DNA of 64,000 bases from Stenotrophomonas sp. SY1. Lineage in GTDB: Bacteria > Pseudomonadota > Gammaproteobacteria > Xanthomonadales > Xanthomonadaceae. The DNA lies in the NCBI RefSeq assembly GCF_021202945.1, contig NZ_JAJOYR010000001.1, forward strand, positions 1,841,543 to 1,905,542, read 5' to 3'. Positions 36,278 through 45,717 of this stretch are shown piece after piece. The notes under the pieces are model-generated. The model saw nothing but the letters and a program-made list of their open reading frames with translations, had not been told where the DNA came from and did no database searches. How positions within the stretch are numbered: the stretch's first letter is position 1; each line of letters starts with the position of its first letter. Both the position numbers and the translations under genes were made by a program.

Positions 36278-36535
36278 ATGCGCGTGGAAGTGCTGTTGGC
36301 TTGGCCGGATCGTTATCTGCGACGGGAACTGGAGTTGCCGGAAGGCTGCACTGTTGCCGATGCGGTGGACGAGGCTGCGCTGGATGTGGATGGCGTCGCT
36401 GTAGCGGTCGCTGTACACGGGGTGTTGGCCCGCCCAGGGCAGCTGCTGCACGCCGGCGACCGCATCGAGTTGCTGCGTCCGCTGCTGGCCGATCCCAAAG
36501 AAAATCGCCGCCGGCGGGCGCGCGGCGGCGATTGA
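36278..36535 (+). CDS. rnfH: RnfH-family ubiquitin-like protein
   Basis: An 85-residue beta-grasp protein (VEVLLAWPDRYLRRELELPEG...GRIEL-type end DRIELLRPLLADPKE). The conserved RPL-DPK end and its place after ratA identify RnfH (also called RatB). Function unknown in the family. The 3' end also encodes, on the other strand, the probable bamE terminator. Confidence 0.92.
   Translation: MRVEVLLAWPDRYLRRELELPEGCTVADAVDEAALDVDGVAVAVAVHGVLARPGQLLHAGDRIELLRPLLADPKENRRRRARGGD
36497..36532 (-). terminator. bamE terminator within the 3' end of rnfH
   Basis: ATCGCCGCC and GGCGGCGAT (36504-36512 and 36524-36532) form a 9-bp stem; on the minus strand it is followed by TTTCTTT. It lies 22 bases past the bamE stop, inside the last codons of rnfH. 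Confidence 0.75.
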
Positions 36536-36554
36536 ACTGCGGTGGCGCTGGCGA

Positions 36555-36950
36555 TCAGCGGCCGCCGCGCTTCTTCTTGTCCTTGGCCAGGTTGCGACCG
36601 AATTGACGGACGCTCTTGCGCGCCAGTTCAGCATCCTGGGTCGGGAAGTAGTCGCCTTCCCAGCGGCTGACCTGGTCGTTTTCGAAGAACACCGTGAAGT
36701 TCTTGACCTCGGTATTGCCCAGACGGTCCACCCGCTGGCTGGCGGTGTAGTCCCAGCGCTGGGCGTGGAACGGGTCGGCAATGGACGGGGTGCCGAGCAG
36801 CGCGTTGACCTGCTGCTTGCTCTGGCCGGCCTGAAGCTGCGACACGGCCTGCTCGCGGATCAGGTTGCCCTGGTAGATGGGCTGCTTGTAGATGATGCCG
36901 CAGCCAGTGGTGGACAGGGCGACAACGGCGATCAACAGGAGCTTGCGCAT
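36555..36950 (-). CDS. bamE: Outer-membrane assembly lipoprotein BamE (OmlA/SmpA)
   Basis: A 131-residue outer-membrane lipoprotein (lipobox TTGC, Cys17) of the Bam complex. The YQGNLI stretch, LQAGQSKQQVNALLGTPSIADPFHAQRWDY and a C-terminal beta region match BamE/OmlA. The basic tail KDKKKRGGR is longer than in E. coli. It is divergent from fur, an arrangement described for omlA-fur in other gammaproteobacteria. Confidence 0.95.
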   Translation of the reverse strand: MRKLLLIAVVALSTTGCGIIYKQPIYQGNLIREQAVSQLQAGQSKQQVNALLGTPSIADPFHAQRWDYTASQRVDRLGNTEVKNFTVFFENDQVSRWEGDYFPTQDAELARKSVRQFGRNLAKDKKKRGGR

Positions 36951-37054
36951 TAGAAAGGGCGATTGAGGAAATCAGGGCGATGATACACTCCCCGGCACCC
37001 AGCGCGATCTGACCGGAGGCAACTGGCGCTAAACCGCCAATGAACACGATGGCC

Positions 37055-37462
37055 ATGGAATCCAATGACCTGCGCAAAGTCGGCCTGAAGGTGACGCATC
37101 CGCGGATGCGCATCCTCGCCCTGCTTGAGCAGAACACCCCCCAACACCACCTCACCGCCGAAGATATCTATCGGCAGCTGCTCGATTGCGGCGACGAAAT
37201 CGGTTTGGCCACGGTTTACCGTGTGCTGACCCAGTTCGAAGCGGCCGGGCTGGTGCTCAAGCACAACTTCGAAGGCGGCCAGGCGGTCTATGAGCTGGAC
37301 CGCGGTGCCCACCACGACCATATGGTGGACATGGACACCGGCAAGATCATCGAGTTCGAAAGCCATGAGATCGAACAGCTGCAGCGCAAGATCGCAGCGG
37401 ATCATGGTTACGACCTGGAAGAGCATTCGCTGGTGCTTTACGTGCGCAAGAAGCGGCGTTGA
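37055..37462 (+). CDS. fur: Ferric uptake regulator Fur
   Basis: A 135-residue iron-responsive repressor: winged helix (DLRKVGLKVTHPRMRILALLE...DEIGLATVYRVLTQFEAAGLV) and dimer/metal domain with HHDHMVDMDTGKIIEFES. The start ATG 37055 gives the M-E-x-x-DLRK opening of xanthomonad Fur; ATG 37040 is also possible. E. coli Fur's CxxC structural-zinc motif is missing: D-M-D-T replaces it, and the only cysteine is in LLDCGDE. Regulatory histidines and glutamates are kept. Confidence 0.95.
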   Translation: MESNDLRKVGLKVTHPRMRILALLEQNTPQHHLTAEDIYRQLLDCGDEIGLATVYRVLTQFEAAGLVLKHNFEGGQAVYELDRGAHHDHMVDMDTGKIIEFESHEIEQLQRKIAADHGYDLEEHSLVLYVRKKRR

Positions 37463-37500
37463 GCCTGCGGCAGCGCTTCGGCACTGCTTTCAATGTGAAA

Positions 37501-37530
37501 AACACCGGCCTTGTGCCGGTGTTCTTGTTT
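37501..37530 (+). terminator. Intrinsic terminator of fur
   Basis: AACACCGGC and GCCGGTGTT (37501-37509 and 37515-37523) around CTTGT, followed by CTTGTTT. Confidence 0.85.
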
Positions 37531-37619
37531 GAGGTGCCTTTAGCGCAATGGGTGCTTGCGGTTGGTCCCGGGCATGCTGCGTGGGCCCGCGGCACATAGT
37601 CAGGAGCGACCTTCAGGCA

Positions 37620-37736
37620 GCTTCTCCCGCGGGCGGGAGAAGAGAATCAGCTGTGTGCCCGGCTTCGGTGGGGCAAGACAGGAGCGGCCCTCATCCACCC
37701 CGTTGGGGCACCTTCTCCCTTGAGTGGGAGAAGGGA
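37620..37736. repeat. CTTCTCCC/GGGAGAAG-type palindromes between fur and recN
   Basis: CTTCTCCCGC-GGGCGGGAGAAG (37621-37642) and a larger unit with CACCCCGTTGGGGCA and CCTTCTCCC...GGGAGAAGG (37695-37735). They resemble the units at 29903 and 56121 and lie between convergent fur and recN. Confidence 0.7.
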
Positions 37737-37749
37737 GTCAATTGCGCGC

Positions 37750-39417
37750 TCAGGCTTCGGTGAGAAGCTTGCGGGCGGCGGCGCGGGCTTCCTTGCTGAC
37801 TTCGGCGCCGCCGAGCATGCGCGCCAGCTCTTCTTCGCGGCCCTTGGCGTCGAGCAGTTCCACCGCGCTCGGGGTCATGCCTTCCACCGGTGCCTTGCTG
37901 ACCCGGTAATGCGAGTGACCCTTCGAGGCGACCTGCGGCAGGTGGGTTACGCACAGCACCTGGCGGCGCTCGCCCAATGCACGCAGCTTCTTGCCGACGA
38001 TGTCGGCCACGGCGCCGCCGATGCCCGAGTCCACTTCGTCGAAGACCATGGTCGGCACCGCATCCAGCCCGAGGGCGGCCACTTCGATGGCCAGCGAGAT
38101 GCGTGACAGCTCACCGCCGGAGGCGACCTTGCGCAGGGCGCGTGGCGGCTGGCCGGCGTTGGCGGCGACCAGGAATTCGACCCGCTCGGCGCCGTTGGGG
38201 TCAGGGCGAGGTTGCGGCTGGGGCTCCAGCGCGATCAGGAACTGGCCTCCGCCCATGCCCAGTTCACCGATCAGGGTGCTGGTGGTTTCCGACAGTGCCT
38301 TGGCTGCGATCTGGCGGCTGCCGGTGAGGGCCGCTGCTTGGGCCTGCCAGTGGGCGCTGGCCTTGTCGATCTCGCCGGCCAGCTTGGCCAGGCGCTCGTC
38401 GGTGCCGCGCAGTTGTTCGAGTTCGGCTTCGAGGCGGTCGCGGGTGGCGATCAGCTCTTCCATCGGGACCCGGTGCTTGCGCGCCAGGTCGTGCAAGCGG
38501 CCGAGCCGGCGTTCGATGTCCTCGAACGCGTCCGGGTCGCTGTCCAGGTCGTCCTGGACCCGGTCCAACTGGGCAAGGGCTTCGTGCAACTGGATGCCGG
38601 CGGCGTCGAGCATGCCGTCAACGTCGGCCAGGCGGGGTTCGTGCTGGCTGACCCGTGTCAGTTCGCTGCGCACCTGCTGCAGCAGGGTGAGCAGGGACGG
38701 GGCGTCGTCGTCACCGTTGAGGATGCCGCCGGCGCGCTGGCAGGCTTCGATCAGGGCGGTGGAATGGGCTTGGCGGCGGTGGCTGCTGGTCAGCGCGTTG
38801 ACGGCGGCCGGTTCCAGATCCTCGCGTTGCAGCTCACCCAGCTGGTGTTCCAGGAAGCCGATGCGATCGGAGACATCGCCCTGCTGGGACAGCGCGTCGC
38901 GTTCGTCCAGCAGTGCCTGCCAGGCGGCGGTGGCAGCGCGTACTGCCGCGCGCTCGCTGTCGTTGCGGGCGTAGGCGTCGAGCAGGGCCAGCTGGCTGGG
39001 GCGCGAGAGCAGCGCCTGCTGGTCGTGCTGGCCGTGGATTTCGACCAGAAAACCCGCCAGTTCGGACAGCTGCGACACCGGTACCGGGCGGCCGTTGATG
39101 AAGGCCCGCGAGCCGCCATCGGCGCGGATCACGCGGCGCAGCTGGCACTGTTCTTCGTCGTCCAGATCGTTGTCGAGCAGCCATTGGTGGGCCGGGTTGC
39201 CGTCGACGAGGTTGAATTCGGCCGAAAGCTCGGCGCGGCTGGCGCCATGGCGGACCACGCCTGAATCGGCGCGCAGCCCGGACAGGAAGCCCAGGGCGTC
39301 CACCATCAGCGACTTGCCGGCACCGGTTTCACCGGAAACCACGGTCATGCCGGGGCCGAATTCCAGTTCGGTGGCGCGGACAACGGCAAAATCCTTGATC
39401 GAGAGATGTCTGAGCAT
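37750..39417 (-). CDS. recN: DNA repair protein RecN
   Basis: A 555-residue SMC-like ATPase for double-strand break repair. Walker A (GETGAGKSLMVDALGFL) at the N-terminus, long coiled coils around 150-370, the ABC signature near LRKVASGGELSRISLAIE and Walker B in TMVFDEVDSGIGG. Length and order fit RecN. Begins MLRHLSIKDFAVV. Divergent from grpE. Confidence 0.96.
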   Translation of the reverse strand: MLRHLSIKDFAVVRATELEFGPGMTVVSGETGAGKSLMVDALGFLSGLRADSGVVRHGASRAELSAEFNLVDGNPAHQWLLDNDLDDEEQCQLRRVIRADGGSRAFINGRPVPVSQLSELAGFLVEIHGQHDQQALLSRPSQLALLDAYARNDSERAAVRAATAAWQALLDERDALSQQGDVSDRIGFLEHQLGELQREDLEPAAVNALTSSHRRQAHSTALIEACQRAGGILNGDDDAPSLLTLLQQVRSELTRVSQHEPRLADVDGMLDAAGIQLHEALAQLDRVQDDLDSDPDAFEDIERRLGRLHDLARKHRVPMEELIATRDRLEAELEQLRGTDERLAKLAGEIDKASAHWQAQAAALTGSRQIAAKALSETTSTLIGELGMGGGQFLIALEPQPQPRPDPNGAERVEFLVAANAGQPPRALRKVASGGELSRISLAIEVAALGLDAVPTMVFDEVDSGIGGAVADIVGKKLRALGERRQVLCVTHLPQVASKGHSHYRVSKAPVEGMTPSAVELLDAKGREEELARMLGGAEVSKEARAAARKLLTEA

Positions 39418-39531
39418 GGTGGGCAGGTTCCGAGGCCGGGCAAAGCTAGCATGTGCGCCGGACAGGTCAATGTGGCAGTCGCGGGCCCGCGCAGATTAGA
39501 GGGCATCAATCTCACCGATTGAGCCTGGAAC

Positions 39532-39558
39532 CTTGAAACCGTCGGTACAGCCCACATA
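39532..39558 (+). promoter_or_regulatory. Sigma-32-like heat-shock promoter before grpE
   Basis: CTTGAAA (39532-39538), a 12-base spacer and CCCACATA (39551-39558), against the consensus CTTGAAA-N11-15-CCCCATNT. It lies 43 bases before the grpE ATG. No CIRCE inverted repeat was seen nearby. Confidence 0.75.
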
Positions 39559-39600
39559 CGGGGCGAGGTAGGCGGCAGAAGATCCGCCAGGGAACCGGAA

Positions 39601-40116
39601 ATGAACCAAGAGCACACTGAATTCGACCCCGATAACGCCGCCGCAGGTGGCGCCGACGCCCAGCAGGAGCAGATCCAGGCGCTGCATGCGGAACTGGAGC
39701 AGGTCAAGGCCGAATCGCTGCGCGAGCGTGCCGACCTGGAAAACCAGCGCAAGCGCGTGGCCCGTGATATCGAGCAGGCCCGCAAGTTCGCCAACGAGAA
39801 GCTGCTCGGCGAACTGCTGCCGGTGTTCGACAGCCTGGATGCCGGTCTCACTGCTGCCGGCACCGATCCAAGCCCGCTGCGTGAGGGCCTGGAGCTGACC
39901 TACAAGCAGTTGCTGAAGGTGGCGGCCGACAACGGCCTGACCCTGCTCAACCCGGTCGGTGAGGCGTTCAACCCGGAGCACCACCAGGCCATCAGCCAGG
40001 TGGAAGCGCCGGCCGGCGTGACGCCGGGTGCGGTGGTGACGGTGTTCCAGAAGGGTTACCTGCTCAACGAGCGCCTGCTGCGGCCGGCGCTGGTGGTGGT
40101 CGCCCGGGTCGACTGA
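39601..40116 (+). CDS. grpE: Nucleotide exchange factor GrpE
   Basis: A 171-residue co-chaperone that releases ADP from DnaK. It has a long N-terminal coiled coil (about 20-75) and the C-terminal beta domain with [29 protein letters not shown] and the [21 protein letters not shown] signature (here GAVVTV). First gene of the heat-shock run. hrcA, which precedes grpE in several bacteria, is not here: recN lies directly upstream. Confidence 0.97.
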   Translation: MNQEHTEFDPDNAAAGGADAQQEQIQALHAELEQVKAESLRERADLENQRKRVARDIEQARKFANEKLLGELLPVFDSLDAGLTAAGTDPSPLREGLELTYKQLLKVAADNGLTLLNPVGEAFNPEHHQAISQVEAPAGVTPGAVVTVFQKGYLLNERLLRPALVVVARVD

Positions 40117-40179
40117 CCCCCGCTGGCTGGCCGTCGCTTAAACGAGGCCAGCCAACAGCAAACAGTGTTCCGGGGATGG

Positions 40180-40208
40180 CTTGAATGTCATCGCGCCGCC
40201 CCCCACAT
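40180..40208 (+). promoter_or_regulatory. Second sigma-32-like promoter, before dnaK
   Basis: CTTGAAT (40180-40186), a 14-base spacer and CCCCACAT (40201-40208), ending 49 bases before dnaK. Close to the element before grpE; would allow dnaK-dnaJ expression apart from grpE. Confidence 0.6.
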
Positions 40209-40257
40209 CCCATTCATCCCCGGCGGCTGCCGGCAAACGAATCTTCAGGAGTCCCCC

Positions 40258-42174
40258 ATGGGCAAGATCATTGGTATCGACCTCGGCACCACCAACTCGT
40301 GCGTGGCGATCATGGACGGCGGCAAGGCCCGCGTCATCGAAAACTCGGAAGGCGACCGCACCACGCCCTCCATCGTTGCCTACACCAAGGACGGCGAAGT
40401 GCTGGTGGGTGCCTCGGCCAAGCGCCAGGCTGTCACCAACCCGAAGAACACCTTCTACGCGGTGAAGCGCCTGATCGGCCGCAAGTTCACCGACGCCGAA
40501 GTGCAGAAGGACATCGCCCACGTTCCGTACGGCATCCTGGCCCATGACAATGGCGATGCTTGGGTGCAGACCAGCGATGCCAAGAAGATGGCGCCGCAGG
40601 AAATCTCCGCGCGCGTGCTGGAAAAGATGAAGAAGACCGCCGAGGACTTCCTCGGTGAGAAGGTCACCGAAGCGGTCATCACCGTGCCGGCCTACTTCAA
40701 CGACAGCCAGCGCCAGGCGACCAAGGACGCCGGCCGCATCGCCGGCCTGGACGTCAAGCGCATCATCAACGAGCCGACCGCGGCCGCGCTGGCCTATGGC
40801 CTGGACAAGGGCGACAACAAGGATCGCAAGATCGTTGTGTACGACCTGGGCGGCGGCACCTTCGACGTGTCGATCATCGAGATCGCCAACGTCGACGGCG
40901 AGAAGCAGTTCGAAGTGCTGGCGACCAACGGCGACACCTTCCTGGGCGGCGAAGACTTCGACAACCGCGTCATCGAGTACCTGGTTGACGAGTTCAACAA
41001 GGACCAGGGCATCGACCTGCGCAAGGACCCGTTGGCCCTGCAGCGCCTGAAGGACGCTGCCGAGCGCGCCAAGATCGAGCTGTCCACCGCGCAGCAGACC
41101 GAAGTGAACCTGCCGTACGTCACCGCTGATGCGTCGGGCCCGAAGCACCTGAACATCAAGCTGACCCGCGCCAAGCTGGAAGCCCTGGTCGAAGACCTGG
41201 TCAAGAAGTCGATCGAACCGTGCCGTGTTGCGTTGAACGACGCCGGCCTGCGTTCGAGCGACATCAGCGAAGTGATCCTGGTCGGTGGCCAGACCCGCAT
41301 GCCGAAGGTGCAGCAGGCGGTGACCGAGTTCTTTGGCAAGGAGCCGCGCAAGGACGTCAACCCGGACGAAGCCGTGGCACTGGGTGCCGCGATCCAGGGC
41401 GGCGTGCTGGGCGGTGACGTCAAGGACGTGCTGCTGCTGGACGTGACCCCGCTGTCGCTGGGTATCGAAACCATGGGCGGTGTGTTCACCAAGATCATCG
41501 AAAAGAACACCACGATCCCGACCAAGGCATCGCAGACGTTCTCGACCGCTGAAGACAACCAGTCGGCCGTGACCGTGCACGTGCTGCAGGGTGAGCGCGA
41601 GCAGGCCCGTTACAACAAGTCGCTGGCCAAGTTCGACCTGTCCGGCATCGAGCCGGCACCGCGCGGCATGCCTCAGGTGGAAGTGTCCTTCGACATCGAC
41701 GCCAACGGCATCCTGCACGTGTCGGCCAAGGACAAGAAGACCAACAAGGAACAGAAGGTCGAGATCAAGGCCGGTTCGGGTCTGTCGGAAGAAGAAATCA
41801 ACCGCATGGTTGCCGACGCCGAAGCCAACCGCGAGGAAGACAAGAAGTTCCAGGAGCTGGTGCAGACCCGCAACCAGGCTGACGGCCTGATCCACGCCAC
41901 CCGCACCGCCATCAACGAGCATGGCAGCAAGGTCGGCGGCGATGTGATCGGCAAGGTCGAAGCCGCGCTGGCCGACCTGGAAACGGCAATGAAGGGCGAC
42001 GACAAGGCGCAGATCGAAGCCAAGTCCAAGGCCCTGGAAGAAGCCGGCCAGTCGCTGTACGCCGCTGCTTCGGCCGGTGAGCAGGGCGGTGCCGCGCCGC
42101 AGGGTGGTGCTGGGCAGGCCGCCGATGACGTGGTGGACGCCGAGTTCACCGAGGTCAAGGACGACAAGAAGTAA
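40258..42174 (+). CDS. dnaK: Molecular chaperone DnaK (Hsp70)
   Basis: A 638-residue Hsp70. The nucleotide-binding domain opens [17 protein letters not shown] and has [14 protein letters not shown] and [11 protein letters not shown]; the linker [19 protein letters not shown] leads to the substrate domain, and the C-terminal helical lid ends in the acidic [11 protein letters not shown] 40258 follows AGGAG; the longer open frame is not used. An Ala/Gly/Gln-rich linker precedes the tail. Confidence 0.98.
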   Translation: MGKIIGIDLGTTNSCVAIMDGGKARVIENSEGDRTTPSIVAYTKDGEVLVGASAKRQAVTNPKNTFYAVKRLIGRKFTDAEVQKDIAHVPYGILAHDNGDAWVQTSDAKKMAPQEISARVLEKMKKTAEDFLGEKVTEAVITVPAYFNDSQRQATKDAGRIAGLDVKRIINEPTAAALAYGLDKGDNKDRKIVVYDLGGGTFDVSIIEIANVDGEKQFEVLATNGDTFLGGEDFDNRVIEYLVDEFNKDQGIDLRKDPLALQRLKDAAERAKIELSTAQQTEVNLPYVTADASGPKHLNIKLTRAKLEALVEDLVKKSIEPCRVALNDAGLRSSDISEVILVGGQTRMPKVQQAVTEFFGKEPRKDVNPDEAVALGAAIQGGVLGGDVKDVLLLDVTPLSLGIETMGGVFTKIIEKNTTIPTKASQTFSTAEDNQSAVTVHVLQGEREQARYNKSLAKFDLSGIEPAPRGMPQVEVSFDIDANGILHVSAKDKKTNKEQKVEIKAGSGLSEEEINRMVADAEANREEDKKFQELVQTRNQADGLIHATRTAINEHGSKVGGDVIGKVEAALADLETAMKGDDKAQIEAKSKALEEAGQSLYAAASAGEQGGAAPQGGAGQAADDVVDAEFTEVKDDKK

Positions 42175-42302
42175 GGCCGGACGCTGGTAATGGGGATTCG
42201 GGATTCAGAACCATGGTTCTGGCTCCCGGATCCCTTTCCGGTATCTGAAAGCCCGATGGCTCCGGCCATCCCCAATTCCGAATATCCAATGCCTGTGTGC
42301 CG

Positions 42303-43427
42303 ATGAAACGCGATTATTACGAAGTACTGGGCGTGGCCCGCACCGCCAGCGACGAAGAGCTGAAGAAGTCCTATCGTCGTTGCGCGATGAAGTTCCACCC
42401 GGACCGTAACCCTGGTGACGCGGCTGCCGAAGCCTCCTTCAAGGAGTGCAAGGAAGCCTACGAAACCCTGTCCGATGGCAACAAGCGGCGCATGTACGAC
42501 GCCCATGGCCATGCCGCGTTCGAACACGGCATGGGCGGTGGCGGCGGCCCCGGCGGCCCGGACATGAACGACATCTTCGGCGACATCTTCGGCAACATCT
42601 TTGGCGGCGGCGGTGGCCCGCGCCAGCCACGTCGCGGTGCCGATATCGGCTATGTGATGGAGCTGGATCTGGAAGAAGCGGTGGCCGGCGTCGAGCGCCG
42701 TATCGAGATTCCGACGCTGGCCGAATGCGGCGATTGTGATGGCAGCGGCTCGGAAGACGGCAAGGTGGAAACCTGCAACGTCTGCGGCGGTCGTGGCCAG
42801 GTACGCGTGCAGCGCGGCATCTTTGCCATGCAGCAGGCCTGCCACAACTGCGACGGCCGCGGTCAGATCATCGCCAAGCCGTGCGCGACCTGTCATGGCA
42901 ATGGTCGGGTGGAGGAAGACAAGGTGTTGTCGGTGAAGGTGCCTGCCGGCGTCGATACCGGTGACCGCATCCGCCTGCAGGGCGAAGGCGAAGCCGGCCC
43001 GCCGGGCACGCAGCCGGGCGACCTGTACGTGGAAGTGCGCGTGCGTGACCACGCCATCTTCACCCGCGATGGCGATGACCTGCACTGCGAGGTGCCGATC
43101 CGTATTTCGCAGGCGGCGTTGGGCGACATCGTGCGTGTGGCCACGCTGGGCGGCGAGGCGGAAATCCGCATCCCGTCCGAAACCCAGACCGGCAAGTTGT
43201 TCCGCCTTCGCGGCAAGGGCGTCAAGTCGGTGCGCAGCCGCACCGAAGGCGACCTGTACTGCCGCATCGTGGTGGAGACGCCGGTCAACCTGACCGCCGA
43301 GCAGCGCAAGTTGCTGGAGCAGTTTGAGTCGACGTTCAGCGGTGAGGACGCACGCAAGCATTCGCCCAAGTCGGCAACCTTCATCGATGGCGTGAAGGGC
43401 TTCTGGGACCGCATGACCTCGCCTTGA
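42303..43427 (+). CDS. dnaJ: Chaperone protein DnaJ (Hsp40)
   Basis: A 374-residue type I J-protein: J domain with the HPD motif (KFHPDRNP), Gly-rich linker (near 75-110), four zinc-binding repeats ([32 protein letters not shown]) and C-terminal substrate domains. Begins [11 protein letters not shown] at ATG 42303. The 128-base gap after dnaK holds a loose GGGGATT...AATCCCC-type inverted repeat. Confidence 0.97.
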   Translation: MKRDYYEVLGVARTASDEELKKSYRRCAMKFHPDRNPGDAAAEASFKECKEAYETLSDGNKRRMYDAHGHAAFEHGMGGGGGPGGPDMNDIFGDIFGNIFGGGGGPRQPRRGADIGYVMELDLEEAVAGVERRIEIPTLAECGDCDGSGSEDGKVETCNVCGGRGQVRVQRGIFAMQQACHNCDGRGQIIAKPCATCHGNGRVEEDKVLSVKVPAGVDTGDRIRLQGEGEAGPPGTQPGDLYVEVRVRDHAIFTRDGDDLHCEVPIRISQAALGDIVRVATLGGEAEIRIPSETQTGKLFRLRGKGVKSVRSRTEGDLYCRIVVETPVNLTAEQRKLLEQFESTFSGEDARKHSPKSATFIDGVKGFWDRMTSP

Positions 43428-43554
43428 GTGGGGTTTGATCTCTGCGTTTTTGTTCGCATGCCGTCATTGCTGCCCCTTCGCGGGGATGACGACCTGAGTG
43501 ATGGCTAGAGGTTGTAGCCACGACAGCGGTAGCCACCCAGCCCGTTTCATCATG

Positions 43555-43587
43555 ACGCCGCAGCTCCCGCTGCGGCGTTGTTGTTTC
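43555..43587 (+). terminator. Intrinsic terminator after dnaJ
   Basis: ACGCCGCAG and CTGCGGCGT (43555-43563 and 43570-43578) around CTCCCG, followed by TGTTGTTT. Confidence 0.75.
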
Positions 43588-43657
43588 CGGGTCAAGTGAT
43601 GGTTGCGCGCGCAATCGTCCACAGCCGCTTGACCATGCGCGGACGTAGAATGCAGCG

Positions 43658-44566
43658 ATGAACGAAGTCGACCACAGCCATCTCGTGCACGGTCGCCGAC
43701 AACGCCCCGATGGGCCGTCGCCGGTGGACGTGATTTCAGTCCAATCACAACTGGTTTATGGATATGCGGGCAACAGTGCCGCAGTGCCGCCGCTGCGCGC
43801 GCTGGGCCTGCGCGTGGCGGAGATTCCCACCACGCTGCTGAGCAACGCGCCGTTCTATTCGACCCTGCGCGGTCGTGTGCTGCCGGCGGACTGGTTCGCC
43901 GACCTGTTGCTGGGCACGCATGAACGCGGCCTGCCGCAGCGGGCCAGGATGCTCGTTTCCGGCTACTTCGGCAGCGTCGGCAACGGCACGGCATTCGCCG
44001 ATTGGCTCGATGACGTGCTGCCGCAATCGCCGGGCCTGCGCTACTGCCTGGACCCGGTGATCGGCGACACCCACACTGGCCCTTACGTCGAGCCCGGCTT
44101 GGAGCGGGTCTTCGCCGAGCGCCTGTTGCCCCATGCGTGGCTGGTGACGCCCAACGCGTTCGAGCTGGGCCGCCTGACTGGCATGCCGGCGCTGGAGCAG
44201 GACGACGCCATCGCCGCGTCACGCACCCTGCTTGAGCGTGGCCCGGAATGGGTGATCGCGCATTCGGTGTCCGGCGATCCGGGCGAACTGGTGACGCTGG
44301 CCATTGGCCACAACGAAGTGTGGCGCTGGACCTCGCCGCATCTGCCGGTGGACGTGGCAGGCACCGGCGACGTGCTGATGTCGCTGATCGTTGCCTTCCT
44401 GCTCAAGGGCCACACGTTCGAAGATGCAGTGGGCCGCGCAATTGCCGGCGTGCACGCAGCCTTGGAATCGACCTTGATCCACGGCGTTGAAGAATTCGAC
44501 GTGCTGGCGGCCGCGCCGGCGGCGCTGGGTACACCACACCGCTTCCGCGCCGAGCGCCTGGCGTGA
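43658..44566 (+). CDS. pdxY: Pyridoxal kinase
   Basis: A 302-residue ribokinase-fold kinase making pyridoxal 5'-phosphate in the salvage path. It has VISVQSQLVYGYAGNSAAVPPLRALG, YCLDPVIGD and the catalytic loop VDVAGTGDVLMSLIVAFLL (GTGD). Of the PdxY/PdxK family, PdxY is the better fit by general pattern. tyrA overlaps its stop (GTGA). Confidence 0.9.
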   Translation: MNEVDHSHLVHGRRQRPDGPSPVDVISVQSQLVYGYAGNSAAVPPLRALGLRVAEIPTTLLSNAPFYSTLRGRVLPADWFADLLLGTHERGLPQRARMLVSGYFGSVGNGTAFADWLDDVLPQSPGLRYCLDPVIGDTHTGPYVEPGLERVFAERLLPHAWLVTPNAFELGRLTGMPALEQDDAIAASRTLLERGPEWVIAHSVSGDPGELVTLAIGHNEVWRWTSPHLPVDVAGTGDVLMSLIVAFLLKGHTFEDAVGRAIAGVHAALESTLIHGVEEFDVLAAAPAALGTPHRFRAERLA

Positions 44567-45678
44567 GCCTGCGTCCGACCATTGGCATCGTCGGTAGCGG
44601 CGGTGCCTACGGCCGTTGGCTGCGCGATTTCTTTCAGACGCGGATGGGGCTGGAGGTCATCGGCCATGATCCGGTCGATCCGGATTCACAGACGCCCGAG
44701 CAACTGTTGGAACGCGCAGAGGTGCTGCTGTTCTCGGCGCCGATCCGCTACACGCCCGGCCTGATCCGCGAGTACGTGCGGCAATCGGCGGGTCGCGAGC
44801 GCGGTCGGCTGTGGCTGGATGTCACCTCGATCAAGGCCGAGCCGGTGGCTGCGATGCTGGAATCGCAGGCATCGGTGGCCGGACTGCATCCAATGACCGC
44901 ACCGCCCAAGGCGCCGACGCTGAAGGGCAGGGTGATGGTGGTGTGCGAGGCGCGCCTGGATGCGCGCTGGCAGGCCTGGCTGGACGAGCTGTGCATCGCC
45001 CTGCAGGCCGAATGTGTGCGTGGCAGCGCCGAGCACCATGACCGGGTAATGGCGCTGGTGCAGGCGATGGTGCATGCCACGCATTTGGCCCAGGCCGGTG
45101 TGCTGCGCGAATACGCGCCGATGCTGGGTTCGCTGCAGGAGCTGATGCCGTACCGCTCGGCCGCGTTCGAACTGGATGCGACGATCATTTCGCGCATCCT
45201 GTCGTTGAACCCGGCCATCTACGAAGACATCCAGTTCGGCAACCCGCATGCGGGCGAGGTGCTGGACCATCTGCTGGAGCAGTTGCAGCGCCTGCGCGGC
45301 TTGCTGGCCGAGGGCAATGATGCGGCGCGCGCGGCGTTCCGGCAGCAGTTCCTGGCGAACAACCGCGAGGCGGTGGGCGAGCAGACGCTGCGCGATGGCA
45401 ATTACAGCTTCGAGCGATTGGGTTATCTGTTGGCCGACCTGACCGACCAGCGGGCGATGAGCGTGCACCTGCCGGAGGACCGCGCCGGCTCGTTGCGCGA
45501 GTTGCTGCACGTGTTCGAGCGGCACGGCATCAACCTGGCCTCGATTCATTCCTCGCGAACGCCGGCAGGCGAAGTGCACTTCCGCATGGGCTTCGTGCAG
45601 GCCTACGCGGCGGAAGTACTGGCGGCGGCAGCCGAAGAGATCGACCGCAGCGGGATTGGGCGGGTGTTGGGGCGTTGA
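44563..45678 (+). CDS. tyrA: Prephenate dehydrogenase
   Basis: A 371-residue enzyme for oxidative decarboxylation of prephenate on the way to tyrosine. The N-terminal dinucleotide loop is IGIVGSGGAYGRW, close to that in the E. coli TyrA dehydrogenase domain; the chorismate mutase part of E. coli TyrA is absent. GLHPMTAPP and MVHATHLAQA match the catalytic region. A C-terminal ACT domain (MSVHLPEDRAGSLRELLHVFERHGINLASIHS) suggests feedback by an aromatic amino acid. GTG start, coupled to pdxY. Confidence 0.9.
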   Translation: MSLRPTIGIVGSGGAYGRWLRDFFQTRMGLEVIGHDPVDPDSQTPEQLLERAEVLLFSAPIRYTPGLIREYVRQSAGRERGRLWLDVTSIKAEPVAAMLESQASVAGLHPMTAPPKAPTLKGRVMVVCEARLDARWQAWLDELCIALQAECVRGSAEHHDRVMALVQAMVHATHLAQAGVLREYAPMLGSLQELMPYRSAAFELDATIISRILSLNPAIYEDIQFGNPHAGEVLDHLLEQLQRLRGLLAEGNDAARAAFRQQFLANNREAVGEQTLRDGNYSFERLGYLLADLTDQRAMSVHLPEDRAGSLRELLHVFERHGINLASIHSSRTPAGEVHFRMGFVQAYAAEVLAAAAEEIDRSGIGRVLGR

Positions 45679-45717
45679 GGTTCGGCTGGGGTTTTGTTGG
45701 AGAGCTTCAAAGGCTTA

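Noticed and set aside
39418..39600. CIRCE element before grpE
   Set aside because: No TTAGCACTC/GAGTGCTAA inverted pair seen.
40138..41922. 594-residue minus-strand open frame opposite dnaK
   Set aside because: Antisense to dnaK, low-complexity Val/Gln/His/Arg-rich, no domain recognised.
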